Assembly: GCF_008629675.1 (NCBI RefSeq)
Contig: NZ_VWOX01000005.1
Coordinates: forward strand, 1-64,000
Reading direction: 5' to 3'
Origin: Roseiconus nitratireducens
GTDB lineage: Bacteria; Planctomycetota; Planctomycetia; Pirellulales; Pirellulaceae
DNA: 64,000 nucleotides
Both the position numbers and the translations under genes were made by a program. The notes below the pieces were generated by a model. It saw only the letters and a list, made by a program, of their open reading frames with translations. It was not told where the DNA came from and searched no databases. Every line of letters starts with the position of its first letter. Position 1 is the first letter of the stretch. Shown piece after piece: positions 14,985 through 27,437 of this stretch.

Positions 14985-15209
14985 CTACGCTTTCCAGAAC
15001 TCGTCAGCGTCGATACCTGCCTGCTCGATGATGCTTTTTAGGGTGCCCGTCTTGAGCGGCTTCTTGCCGTGGTCTGGAACCGTGGTCGTGCGACTCGAAG
15101 TCTCATTCCGGAAAACCACATGGCTGCCCCGTTGCCGGTCTTTATCAAAGCCGAATTTTTTGAGCTTCTTTGCCACTTGGCGAAAATTGAGTTGCGGCCT
15201 ACTACCCAT
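14985..15209 (-). CDS. hicA: HicA-type mRNA interferase toxin
   Basis: The 74-residue protein has the HicA (YcfA) double-stranded-RNA-binding fold: 'FRQVAKKLKKFGF', the GSHVVF motif with catalytic His (residue 30 from the chosen start) and 'TTTVPDHGKKPLKTGTLKSII'. HicA toxins cleave mRNA. The start at 15209 (MGSRPQLN) is chosen over one two codons upstream. It overlaps the end of the upstream antitoxin gene by 8 bases. Antitoxin-first order is a known variant of hicAB. In this element it should act as a maintenance or abortive module. Confidence 0.9.
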   Translation of the reverse strand: MGSRPQLNFRQVAKKLKKFGFDKDRQRGSHVVFRNETSSRTTTVPDHGKKPLKTGTLKSIIEQAGIDADEFWKA

Positions 15210-15510
15210 CAACAACTATTCGGATCACTCGCGAGTTTTCTTCCTGCTCGACGACTGGCAAATCCGAATACATCATTGATTCCCCGTGAGCCACCCGGCT
15301 CTCTAGCATCGCCAAGAACGCTTCCGAGATACCCTCCTTTGCCTCTTCGAGCGTCTCGCCCTCGCTAACAACGCCGGGGTAATGCAGGGCACAAATCGTG
15401 TAACCTCCACATTCCTCATCGGGGGTAAGAAGAGCCTGAAAGACGTGCCGCCGCACACCAGGCTCAACAAAAACCGGGATCTCGTTATGTGAAACGACTT
15501 CATGAATCAT
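15202..15510 (-). CDS. hicB: HicB-type antitoxin
   Basis: From ATG at 15508-15510 this is 102 residues; an upstream ATG at 15552 would add 14. The core 'GGYTICALHYPGVVSEGETLEEAKEGISEAFLAML' is the RNase-H-like HicB fold that blocks HicA. The C-terminal tail is short and lacks an obvious HTH or ribbon-helix-helix domain, so DNA binding and autoregulation may depend on another protein. It overlaps both neighbours, hicA downstream and the DUF6941-like gene upstream, which puts all three in one leftward operon. Confidence 0.87.
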   Translation of the reverse strand: MIHEVVSHNEIPVFVEPGVRRHVFQALLTPDEECGGYTICALHYPGVVSEGETLEEAKEGISEAFLAMLESRVAHGESMMYSDLPVVEQEENSRVIRIVVDG

Positions 15511-15985
15511 TTTTTTCACCGCTATGTTCGACAGGGTCAGCAACCGCTTCAATACGCCAGGACCCTATTTGTTCGTCAGACCAAATCAGGTCAAGCGAAT
15601 AACTTCCGGACTTTCTCGGCATCGCTAACTGTAGATGCGGCATTCCAAGACTGACTTCGGCGATTGCAACCGGATCTTCAAATTCTAACTTGAAAGGGTA
15701 CTCCATCAGTACTTTTGCATCGGAAAGATCGACAAGTTGAAGGCAAAACTGCTGCGAATTGCGTAGCCCAGTGAACGCGAGGTACAGGTACGGCGACCCC
15801 ATGCCTCCTATTGGCCCGGAAAACCGCTTCCTCTTTTCTCCGTCCTCCTGAACCTCTTCAGTAACTTTGGGCGGCTGCCTCAACTGAATTTGCGTGAAAG
15901 TACCGGCAATGATGTGCTTTCCGGATTGCCTGTCCTGGTAGACGTGGTCAGCAAGCACCATCGCCTGGAGTACGGGTTTTACCAT
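15500..15985 (-). CDS. DUF6941-like protein, first gene of the HicBA operon
   Basis: The 161-residue protein opens MVKPVLQAMVLADHVY, then GKHIIAGTFTQIQL and a beta-rich middle with 'GSPYLYLAFTGL', ending in 'GSYSLDLIWSDEQIGSWRI'. I recall this pattern as the DUF6941 family, a beta-sandwich protein of unknown function; the assignment is from memory. The gene's stop overlaps hicB, so it is cotranscribed with the toxin pair. It might be a third component or an independent cargo gene. Confidence 0.65.
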   Translation of the reverse strand: MVKPVLQAMVLADHVYQDRQSGKHIIAGTFTQIQLRQPPKVTEEVQEDGEKRKRFSGPIGGMGSPYLYLAFTGLRNSQQFCLQLVDLSDAKVLMEYPFKLEFEDPVAIAEVSLGMPHLQLAMPRKSGSYSLDLIWSDEQIGSWRIEAVADPVEHSGEKNDS

Positions 15986-16040
15986 CTAACCGAAGGGGGG
16001 AAGGGGCGTGGCAGTGAGGCGATTCCGGGTTATCCGGGCG

Positions 16041-16068
16041 GCTATATCGAGTTGTACAACAAATACAA
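16041..16068 (-). promoter_or_regulatory. Possible promoter of the HicBA operon
   Basis: On the minus strand TTGTAT (16063-16068), a 16-base spacer and TATAGC (16041-16046). It overlaps a copy of the tgtacaacaa repeat at 16053-16062, so integrase binding might affect it. This is a weak assignment. Confidence 0.3.
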
Positions 16069-16172
16069 CAACACTGCCCGGCTCCATCGTTTACAACGGC
16101 TTTTTCAGCGGTGCCTGAGACTTCGAAGTGCCGCAAATTGCGGGGCGAAACCGCATTTAGAGTTTTGCTAGC
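16053..16172. repeat. Candidate integrase arm sites, right end
   Basis: tgtacaacaa at 16053-16062 is followed by the related atacaacaac (16063-16072), and ttttgctagc at 16163-16172 is the inverse of the sequence at 5521-5530 by the left end. Confidence 0.5.
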
Positions 16173-16177
16173 TGGTC

Positions 16178-16216
16178 TTATGATTCCGCTGCTCTAACCA
16201 GCTGAGCTATGCCGCC
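16178..16216 (-). repeat. attR: leftover 5' half of the tRNA gene
   Basis: Identical to 5415-5453. It has the acceptor 5' strand, D arm and anticodon loop but no 3' half, so it cannot make a tRNA. Because it still adjoins the original upstream DNA, the old tRNA promoter should transcribe this stub leftward into the element. Confidence 0.9.
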
Positions 16217-16566
16217 TGGTGGGATCGCTGGAGCTTCGATCGGCTCGGCGAAGGGGGAACTTTAGCGAATTCGCGCCGCCTCGCAAAGGCATCCAACCAC
16301 AAGAGTTCCTCGCTGCGGTCGAGGTTCGTCGACTGGCATCGCCGCCGCCGGCGCGGCGGTTGGTGTGCCTGAGTCGCAGCCGCCACGCCCCAATGCTGGG
16401 CACAGAATCCTCAGCCTCCCACCCCCGCCGCTCGCGTCCGACGTGGCCTGCGGGATGGCACGCGGGCGGCGGATATTCGTCGACTTCGCCTGCAAGGTCG
16501 CTGCCGATTGGTCGGGTTCTGATAAACTTGGCCCTGATCTGTTTCCGCCAGCCGCCTCCGGTCAAG
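16217..16566. other. Chromosomal flank upstream of the original tRNA
   Basis: 350 bases between attR and the TPR gene. An open frame extends the TPR protein upstream into it, but that extension is low-complexity Arg/Pro/Ser sequence without a membrane start and is not accepted. It should contain the native tRNA promoter (minus strand); no clear hexamer pair was found. Confidence 0.5.
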
Positions 16567-18465
16567 ATGTTCGAATTCGGGACCCTGGAAATTGCGATTT
16601 TTTCCGTCGCGGGGCTGGTCGTGGTCGCGACCGCCTATCGGTCCCATCGGGTCAACCGCTTGAATCAGTTGGCCCATCGCTCGGTCCATCTGTGGGAAAG
16701 CGGGCGGATCGAAGCCGCCCTGGCCGGCTTTGCGCAACTGGGAACCGACGCCGGGCGGATCCGCAACGACGCCGTCCGCAAGGCCTTTCAGTTCACCTCC
16801 GGCCAAGCCTGTGGATCGATTCTGCGATTCCAGGGACGATTCGATGACGCGGAGCGACGACTGGGCGATGCCTTCGCCTTGATCGACCAGGATTTTCGGC
16901 CGGTTCCACAGTCAGAGATCGCCGCCAGGCTGGAGAAGATCTTGTGCCGAGCCGCCAGCGGCGACTCGGAAGCGCCGCGTCAGGCGATGGAACAATTGGT
17001 GGCGTTCGTCCGAAAAACCGATCCGGCGCAGCAACCCGCGGCACTGCGCCAGGTCTTTCAAACGCTCGGCGGTGCTTGCCACACGCCCGCGCTAGCCCAG
17101 ACCGGGCGTCAGCTCTTGCAGCAACTGACCGAATTTGTCGGGCCCGCAGATGAAACGGCCCAACCCGCTGGAAAAATCTTCGGCGGTGCCGAATCCACCC
17201 TCGGGACGCGGCCGCCAACCGCTGGCTCCACCAACGCTTACTCGCCGCCGCCCACCTCGGACCGGAATGAACCCGACACGGACTCCCGCGACCGGCAATG
17301 GCTGTGGGTTGAATCGCTGCTGGCGGACGCCCTGATCGCGATCCAAATCGGCGACTACGTGTCCGTCAAGCAGACGTTCGACCGCCTGTACGGCAGTTCG
17401 GTCTGGTGGTCCCTGCCGCCGGAGAAGATGCGCGAAGGAAACCGCTTGATGGCCTACCACGAAGAGTCTTGCGGGTCGCTTCGCCGCAGCGTCGAAACGC
17501 ACCGGTCGCTGTTGCTCGCCGCCGAAGCGTCACCGCACAACGATGGCTCCTTGGCAAATGAACAATTGGGCTACGCCAGCGCCCTGAGAAGCTATGGCTC
17601 GTACAGCGAAGCGCTTGAGCAAATGCAGTCGGCGCATGAAAACGCCGTTCGGTTCACCGGAGATCCGGGGCGGGTTTCGGCCACCTTCCATCAACTGCTG
17701 GCGTTGCTGCAGATGGAAACGGGCAACTATCACGACGCCGTTTCATTGCTCAGCCAGGCAAGACAAACGGCTGCGCTGCAGTACCACCCGCGCCAGACCG
17801 CGTTCGGGCTGTTGCTGGAGTCGATCCACCATCGAGAGTTGGGATTGCTGGATGAGGCCTGCGAGCTGACATGGTCGGCCTTGAGCCATCTGGTCGACGC
17901 GTTTGGCGAAGCCCACGTGATGACCGCCGAGTATCGCTTGAATCTTGCCGGTCTGTATCTCCGACAGCAACGGCTGGAGGACGCCGCAGCGGAAATACGC
18001 ATTGCGGAGAACGCGATTCGCGGGTCCTATCGCCGCAACGCCTACGCCCGAAGCACGTTGGATGAAGTCAGCGCGGCCTACCAGATTGCCACCGGCTCCA
18101 CCGAGCCGGCCGAGTTTCAACTTCGGCAACTGCGACAAGACCTGGTGCCGGAAGTTTCGGCGGAACATTTATCGTTGGCTGCGATCGATCATCTTTGGGG
18201 ATCGGCGGATCGGGTTCGGGGCGACCTGCCTTCGGCGATCCGCCACTTGAAGTCGGCTTGGTCGCAACGCTTGAAGACGCAGCCGGAAGACTGCCCCGAG
18301 TTGCTGCGGTTGTGCGAAGATCTGCGCGACTGCCATGCGGAGGCGGGCGAACACACCGTCGCCGATCGTTTCAACCTGCAGGTCCAACGCATCGAAGCAA
18401 TGCGAGATGCGTGCCGGCACACGCTCCTTGCATCAAAAAAGTCTGTCGACCGATCGTCGGGATGA
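16567..18465 (+). CDS. Membrane-anchored tetratricopeptide-repeat protein
   Basis: The start at 16567 puts a transmembrane helix (FGTLEIAIFSVAGLVVVATAY) at the very N terminus, as expected for an anchored TPR protein of 632 residues. TPR-like pairs of helices occur at about residues 30-100, 380-470 and 480-600 (for example LASYASALRSYGSYSEALEQ-type and EQLGYASALRSYGSYSEAL). A Pro/Ser/Thr-rich break lies at about 205-250. TPRs hold protein partners; no enzymatic domain is seen. It ends 67 bases before the dehydrogenase gene. Confidence 0.7.
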   Translation: MFEFGTLEIAIFSVAGLVVVATAYRSHRVNRLNQLAHRSVHLWESGRIEAALAGFAQLGTDAGRIRNDAVRKAFQFTSGQACGSILRFQGRFDDAERRLGDAFALIDQDFRPVPQSEIAARLEKILCRAASGDSEAPRQAMEQLVAFVRKTDPAQQPAALRQVFQTLGGACHTPALAQTGRQLLQQLTEFVGPADETAQPAGKIFGGAESTLGTRPPTAGSTNAYSPPPTSDRNEPDTDSRDRQWLWVESLLADALIAIQIGDYVSVKQTFDRLYGSSVWWSLPPEKMREGNRLMAYHEESCGSLRRSVETHRSLLLAAEASPHNDGSLANEQLGYASALRSYGSYSEALEQMQSAHENAVRFTGDPGRVSATFHQLLALLQMETGNYHDAVSLLSQARQTAALQYHPRQTAFGLLLESIHHRELGLLDEACELTWSALSHLVDAFGEAHVMTAEYRLNLAGLYLRQQRLEDAAAEIRIAENAIRGSYRRNAYARSTLDEVSAAYQIATGSTEPAEFQLRQLRQDLVPEVSAEHLSLAAIDHLWGSADRVRGDLPSAIRHLKSAWSQRLKTQPEDCPELLRLCEDLRDCHAEAGEHTVADRFNLQVQRIEAMRDACRHTLLASKKSVDRSSG

Positions 18466-18532
18466 GCCGTGCAGAACGCCCGAGAATAACCACCCCTGCG
18501 AACCTTTGTGGGTTCCACGAATTGAGGACCGG

Positions 18533-19444
18533 ATGAAGATCACCATCGTCGGCCTGGGACGCGTCGGTTCGGCGATCGCGTTTGCCAATGTGATGAACCC
18601 GATCGCCAGCGAACTGCTGCTGCTCAATCGCACGCGAGACAAAGCCGAAGGCGATGCGTTGGATCTTTCCCACGCCAGCGCCCTGAGGAACAGCAACATG
18701 CGAATCCGGGCCGGCGACATCGCCGATTCGGCGGAGTCGGACGTGATCGTCTTCACCGCGTCGGCACCCTATCGCGATCCGCAACGGCCGCGGTTGGATC
18801 TGGGCGCGGAGAACCTTCCGATTGTCCAAGAGTGGATCCCGCGGCTGGCCGAAGTCAGTCCCGATTCTATCCTGGTGATGGTCAGCAACCCGGTTGACCC
18901 GCTGACCTACGCTGCCTTGAAACTGTCCGGTTTTCCGGCCCAACGCGTGATCGGCACCGGCACGCTGCTGGACAGTGTCCGGTACCGTGAAATGCTGTCC
19001 AAGGAACTGGAAATCCACTCCGACGACATCCGCGCCTACATCCTGGGCGAGCATGGGGACACCCAATTCGCCGCCAGCTCGCTGGCGATGACCGGTGGCG
19101 AACGGTTCTACAGCAATGACACCGCCCAACGAATCTTTCGCGAGACCGTGGGCATGGGGTACCGCGTGTCCAAACTGAAGGGGCACACGAACTACGGGAT
19201 CGCACTGGCCACCATGCTGATCCTTGACTCGATCGCCTATGACTTGCGGCACACGATGCCGCTGAGCGTGCTGATTGAAGACTTTGTGGGAGTCAGCGAT
19301 GTGTGTTTGTCGTTGCCCGCGGTGGTCGGACGCGCCGGCGTGACCCGCGTCCTGCGGCCGACGCTGTCAGAGCAGGAACAGGCCGCCTTCCGGGAATCCG
19401 CCGCAGCCGTCCGAGCCGCGATCGCCAACATGGGCGAACTGTAA
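18533..19444 (+). CDS. Lactate/malate dehydrogenase family NAD-dependent oxidoreductase
   Basis: ATG at 18533 follows gagg. The 303-residue protein has the Rossmann motif VGLGRVGSA (residues 6-14), the NP-V-D loop (119-122), the Asp147-Arg150 pair in LLDSVR and catalytic His174 in GEHGDT. These are standard LDH/MDH residues, so it interconverts a 2-hydroxy and a 2-oxo acid with NAD. The specificity loop, TASAPYRDPQRPRLDL, has one residue more than usual and does not present the clear Gln (lactate) or Arg (malate) pattern. The substrate is therefore left open. It is about the usual length for the family. Confidence 0.88.
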   Translation: MKITIVGLGRVGSAIAFANVMNPIASELLLLNRTRDKAEGDALDLSHASALRNSNMRIRAGDIADSAESDVIVFTASAPYRDPQRPRLDLGAENLPIVQEWIPRLAEVSPDSILVMVSNPVDPLTYAALKLSGFPAQRVIGTGTLLDSVRYREMLSKELEIHSDDIRAYILGEHGDTQFAASSLAMTGGERFYSNDTAQRIFRETVGMGYRVSKLKGHTNYGIALATMLILDSIAYDLRHTMPLSVLIEDFVGVSDVCLSLPAVVGRAGVTRVLRPTLSEQEQAAFRESAAAVRAAIANMGEL

Positions 19445-19481
19445 ACGCAGCGGCCGATTCATCTTCTCCGAAAGAATCCGC

Positions 19482-19524
19482 TTGACCACGCCGCGTCGCC
19501 TGTGTATTACTGTAGCAATACACA
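19482..19524 (+). promoter_or_regulatory. Promoter with GntR/YtrA-type operator over the -10 box
   Basis: TTGACC (19482-19487), 17-base spacer, TATTAC (19505-19510). A perfect 8-bp inverted repeat, tgtgtatt (19501-19508) and aatacaca (19517-19524), covers the -10 and start region. This matches the GTGTA-N-TACAC layout of YtrA-subfamily operators. The regulator encoded next should repress its own operon here. Confidence 0.7.
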
Positions 19525-19536
19525 TGGATTCATGGA

Positions 19537-19932
19537 ATGACCGTCCAGCCGTCGCAGTTTGAAATTCATCCCTCTTCGGGGATCCCGATTTATCGCCAGA
19601 TCATCGATCAGGTCCAGGCGTTGATCGTCGGGGGGCATTTGCACGATGGGCAAATGCTGCCGAGTGTCCGCGCGATGGCGACCGAACTGGGCGTCAACCC
19701 GATGACCATCTCCAAAGCCTACGCACGATTGGAGGCTGACGGGGTGGTCGAACGCGTCCGCGGCAAAGGCATGAGAATCCTGCGTCCCGCCGTCGACGGC
19801 AGCGCGGCCCAGCGGCTGAAGCAACTGTATCCCAGCGTGGAATCCGCGATCGTTCGCGGACGCCAGTTGGGCCTGTCCGACAAACAGATCCTTGATCTGA
19901 TCCGCAAAGTCCTCCGGGAGAATCCGCTGTGA
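19537..19932 (+). CDS. GntR-family transcriptional regulator, YtrA subfamily
   Basis: The 131-residue protein has a winged helix with 'GIPIYRQIIDQVQALI', 'LPSVRAMATELGVNPMTISKAYARLEADGVVERVRGKG', followed only by a short helical tail of about 50 residues. That small effector domain is the hallmark of YtrA-type GntR proteins, which commonly precede and repress ABC transporter genes. An ABC ATPase gene overlaps its stop (GTGA at 19929), and a matching operator lies over the promoter. Confidence 0.9.
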   Translation: MTVQPSQFEIHPSSGIPIYRQIIDQVQALIVGGHLHDGQMLPSVRAMATELGVNPMTISKAYARLEADGVVERVRGKGMRILRPAVDGSAAQRLKQLYPSVESAIVRGRQLGLSDKQILDLIRKVLRENPL

Positions 19933-20845
19933 ACCTTCCAGTGATCCAGGCCGAACGCTTGGAAAAATCGTTTGACGGCCAAGCCGTTCTGGACGGACTT
20001 GACCTTGCCATCGCCCCCGGCCAGATCGTGGGGCTGTTGGGGACCAACGGGTCGGGAAAGACCACGTTGATCAAGTGCCTGTTGGGGCTGCTGCGACCCA
20101 CGGCAGGCGTTTGCCGCGTGTTCGGCGAAGACGCCTGGGACATGAGCCCGGCGACCAAGTCGCGGCTGGGCTACGTTCCGCAAGAGGCGGAACTGCTTCC
20201 CTGGATGACCGTGCAACAGATGTGCGACTATACGGGAGCCTTCTATAAGCACTGGCGTGCCGACGACGTGCAATCGCTGATCTGCCAATGGCAACTGTCA
20301 CCGGACCAACGCACGGGCGCTTTGTCGGTCGGACAACGCCAAAAGCTGGGTGTGATTCTGGCCCTGGGTCACCACCCGGACTTGCTGGTGTTGGACGAAC
20401 CGGTGGCCAGCCTGGATCCTTCGGCGCGGCGTCAATTCCTGAGCACGCTGATTGACCGCGTCGAAGTGGAACAAAACACCATCCTGTTCTCGACTCACAT
20501 CACTTCGGATTTGGAACGGATCGCTTCGCACGTCGCAATTCTCCGCGCCGGAAAATTGGCCTGGTTTGGGCCTCTGGATGAACTGAAGGACGGCTGTAAA
20601 CGGTTGCGGTTGTACTTCGCCGACGGTGCGCCAACCGATCTGGATCTGCCCGGCCTGGTTCGATGGGACCGACATCAGAACCATGCCGTCGTGACGGTCG
20701 CGTCATTTGACCAGGGTTTGCTGGACGCATTGCATCGACGTTGGAATTGCGATGTCCGCGTCGAAGACATGAACCTGGAAGAAATTTTCCTGGAGTGGTC
20801 GGGCGCCGCGGAGGTTCCGTCGACGGTCGCGACCGAGGTGGGATC

Positions 20846-20849
<4 letters not shown>
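19929..20849 (+). CDS. ABC transporter ATP-binding protein
   Basis: A GTG at 19929 overlaps the GntR stop. The 306-residue protein has Walker A GTNGSGKT (residues 38-45), Q-loop at PQEAE, signature LSVGQ (132-136), Walker B LLVLDEP (Asp156, Glu157) and an H-loop THI. A C-terminal extension of about 90 residues is typical of drug or bacteriocin export ATPases of the CcmA/NatA type. With the membrane protein encoded next (ATGA overlap at 20846) it should form an exporter or a membrane-protein remodelling unit controlled by the GntR regulator. Confidence 0.92.
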
Positions 20850-25438
<4,589 letters not shown>

Positions 25439-25750
25439 ATGGCCCGTCTGGCACACCACGTTTTCTTCACGCTGAAAGACAACAGCGATGAAGCCGTCGA
25501 AAGCTTGATCACCGATTGCCAAACCTACTTGAAAGATCATGACGGCGTGGTCGACTTTGCCGTCGGCCGGCGGGACGTGGAATTGGACCGTCCCGTCAAC
25601 GCAAAGTACGACGTATCACTGCACGTGATCTTCCGCGACCGCGCCACCCATGACGCGTATCAGACCGCCGAAAAGCATGTGACCTTCATCGAGCGTCAAA
25701 AGGAAAACTGGCAACAGGTGCAAGTCTGTGACAGCTTGCTGGAAGGCTGA
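25439..25750 (+). CDS. Dabb (stress-responsive A/B barrel) protein
   Basis: The 103-residue protein fits the dimeric alpha-beta barrel (Dabb) family: 'LAHHVFFTLKD', a helix with 'AVESLITDCQTYL', 'DFAVGRR', then 'YDVSLHVIFRDRATHDAYQTAEKHVTFI'. Its length is typical. Members of the fold are often small stress-related or enzyme-like proteins; no specific reaction can be assigned. gagga upstream supports the start. Confidence 0.85.
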   Translation: MARLAHHVFFTLKDNSDEAVESLITDCQTYLKDHDGVVDFAVGRRDVELDRPVNAKYDVSLHVIFRDRATHDAYQTAEKHVTFIERQKENWQQVQVCDSLLEG

Positions 25751-25779
25751 GTGCGCAACGATCAAGACCGCGGGTGAGG

Positions 25780-27024
25780 CTACGCCGGCACGCGGGCGCC
25801 GGCGAGCACCTTTTGGTAGACCCGAGCGGTTTGCTGAGCCATCGCCAGGTCGGAGAAATCTTTGCGGTGCCGGGCAACCGCTGCATCGGACATCCGCGTC
25901 CAATCGTGTTGTCCGCTGACCAATGCATCCATCTTGCCGGCCAGGCTTTCGGCGTCACCAGGCTCTGCCAACAATCCTTCCACGCCGTCGGTGATCGCTT
26001 CCGGCGTGCCTTCGACGCGAGTGGCAATCACCGGCAAGCCGGCTGCCATGGATTCCAGGACGACCATCGGTAGGCCCTCGCCGAACAAACTGGGCAGAAC
26101 CATGGCATCCAACTTGGCCAGTTCTTCGGGCACGTCGTCGGTGAACCCGACGAACTCCACCAGGTCGCGAATCCGCAAGCGTTCGATTTGATCGTCGATT
26201 CCGATTCGATAGGAATCCGATTCGAAAGGTCCGATGATGCGAAGCGTCAGGTCATGTTTTGTTCGCAACCTGGCCAGCGCGTTGAGCACGACTTCCAGAC
26301 CTTTTCGAGGCCGCATCAGGGCGACCATTCCCAGCACCCAGTGCCCCTCCGGTTCGGGAGTTCTCAAACGCAGCGGACGCACGGCCGGAACGCCGTTGTG
26401 GACCACCGTCACCTGTTCTTCTGCCACACCGCCGGAAACGCAATTCATCCGCAGACTTTCCGAGACGGTGATCAGGTGGGCGCAGCCACGTAGCGACAAC
26501 CGTTCAATCGTGGCGTTGACCTGATTGGAGACCGACCGAGAAGAATCTCGTGAAGCGGGGCTGTGCACGTGGTAAACCCAGGGCACGCCGCTCAACCGTG
26601 CCGCGACCGACGCGAGCATCGCGGTCCGCGGGGTGTGGGCGTGCAACACGTCGTAACGGCCTCGGCGAACCAACGCCGCGATCGACCAGGCCGCCCGCAG
26701 ATCGAAACGGCTTCTCATCGGAGCTTGGAATCCTTTTCCCCAACAACCGTTTTGCCCCCGCAGGATTTCGGCAAATCGCCCGGGTTTGACGCAGACGAAA
26801 TCGGCTGTGACGCCAAACGTCGGCAAGCACCGGCCCAGGTGAGATTGGACGCGTTCGGCCCCGGAAAAATGCTCGCCGTTGACCACGTTCAGGACCCGCG
26901 CATCGCACACGAACCCGCTCTCGACCGAGCCGACCGCGGGCTCCGCGTCGGCGGGTCGGATCACGATGGGTGCCGCGGTCGGTGCCCAGGATGCGAGGGG
27001 AGTGTGAGTGTTTCCAGGGTGCAT
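25780..27024 (-). CDS. Glycosyltransferase family 4 (GT-B fold)
   Basis: The 414-residue protein starts at ATG 27022-27024. It has the N-terminal GT-B domain (about residues 40-210, 'YDVLHAHTPRTAMLASVAARL', 'HVHSPASRDSS') and a C-terminal Glycos_transf_1 domain with 'LGMVALMRPRKGLEVVLNALARL' and the EX7E motif in FGEGLPMVVLESMAAG. It transfers a sugar from a nucleotide donor, probably in surface polysaccharide synthesis; acceptor and donor are not readable. The first 35 residues are a low-complexity leader, so the start may lie further in. No other polysaccharide genes adjoin it. Confidence 0.88.
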   Translation of the reverse strand: MHPGNTHTPLASWAPTAAPIVIRPADAEPAVGSVESGFVCDARVLNVVNGEHFSGAERVQSHLGRCLPTFGVTADFVCVKPGRFAEILRGQNGCWGKGFQAPMRSRFDLRAAWSIAALVRRGRYDVLHAHTPRTAMLASVAARLSGVPWVYHVHSPASRDSSRSVSNQVNATIERLSLRGCAHLITVSESLRMNCVSGGVAEEQVTVVHNGVPAVRPLRLRTPEPEGHWVLGMVALMRPRKGLEVVLNALARLRTKHDLTLRIIGPFESDSYRIGIDDQIERLRIRDLVEFVGFTDDVPEELAKLDAMVLPSLFGEGLPMVVLESMAAGLPVIATRVEGTPEAITDGVEGLLAEPGDAESLAGKMDALVSGQHDWTRMSDAAVARHRKDFSDLAMAQQTARVYQKVLAGARVPA

Positions 27025-27437
27025 GACGGAGACTCGTCGTCGGGAAATGGAGCCGGCGGACCAACCGGGCGGAGGCCCAGGTGCGTCAACCGCCCCGTGG
27101 CACAGCGCACCAACCGGGCGGAATCCCGGCGCACCAAAACGGTGGGTCGTGAATCCGTCATCGGGTGGTCTTTCGGGCCAGGATTCGTCGGCTCCGGTCG
27201 GTTGCCACGTCCAGCTCCGTGGACGACACGGGTCGCAACGGTTGTTCGGCCGGATTCTCGCTCCGAGTGGGATGGGCTGGCGGGCGACAAATCGCCCGGC
27301 GCGGTGGCACCGATTCGTCCCGCCTCTGTGGTAATCACGACGCGTCGGCTAAGTTATCGGCCTCGCATTCCCCCAGGATTCGTTCGTGGTGCCGCCGCGA
27401 ATCGAGTTCCCTTCCTCCAACGACGCGCACATCGACC
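27025..27437. other. Divergent intergenic region glycosyltransferase / leuB
   Basis: 413 bases, GC-rich, with short open frames of Arg/Pro/Ser composition that I do not accept. No promoter hexamers stand out and no leader peptide or T-box-like feature is seen ahead of leuB. Confidence 0.4.

Larger units (their letters stand above)
5415..16216. mobile_element. 10.8-kb tRNA-integrated element (satellite or integrative-plasmid type)
   Basis: The region is bounded by identical 39-bp direct repeats (5415-5453 and 16178-16216) equal to the 5' half of the CAU tRNA. It carries a tyrosine integrase next to the left end, an excisionase-like HTH protein, a helicase, a winged-helix protein, iterons, many overlapping small genes, a tape-measure-like gene, a candidate structured RNA and a HicBA module. 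No terminase, portal, capsid, relaxase or conjugation gene is seen. Size and content fit a phage satellite or a replicating integrative element. Excision by recombination of the repeats would restore the tRNA to the sequence beginning at 16217. Confidence 0.88.

Noticed and set aside
14985-15985. Larger defence island around HicBA
   Set aside because: No nuclease, methylase, reverse transcriptase or other defence gene adjoins; a toxin-antitoxin cargo module is enough.
16178-16216. A second tRNA gene
   Set aside because: Only the 5' half is present; the anticodon stem, T arm and acceptor 3' strand are missing, so it is an attachment-site remnant.
16219-16566. Upstream extension of the TPR protein from just after attR
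   Set aside because: Arg/Pro-rich low-complexity sequence that would bury the membrane helix 116 residues in; the start at 16567 is better.
25780-27024. Polysaccharide biosynthesis cluster around the glycosyltransferase
   Set aside because: Neighbours are a Dabb protein and leuB; no further sugar genes are present.
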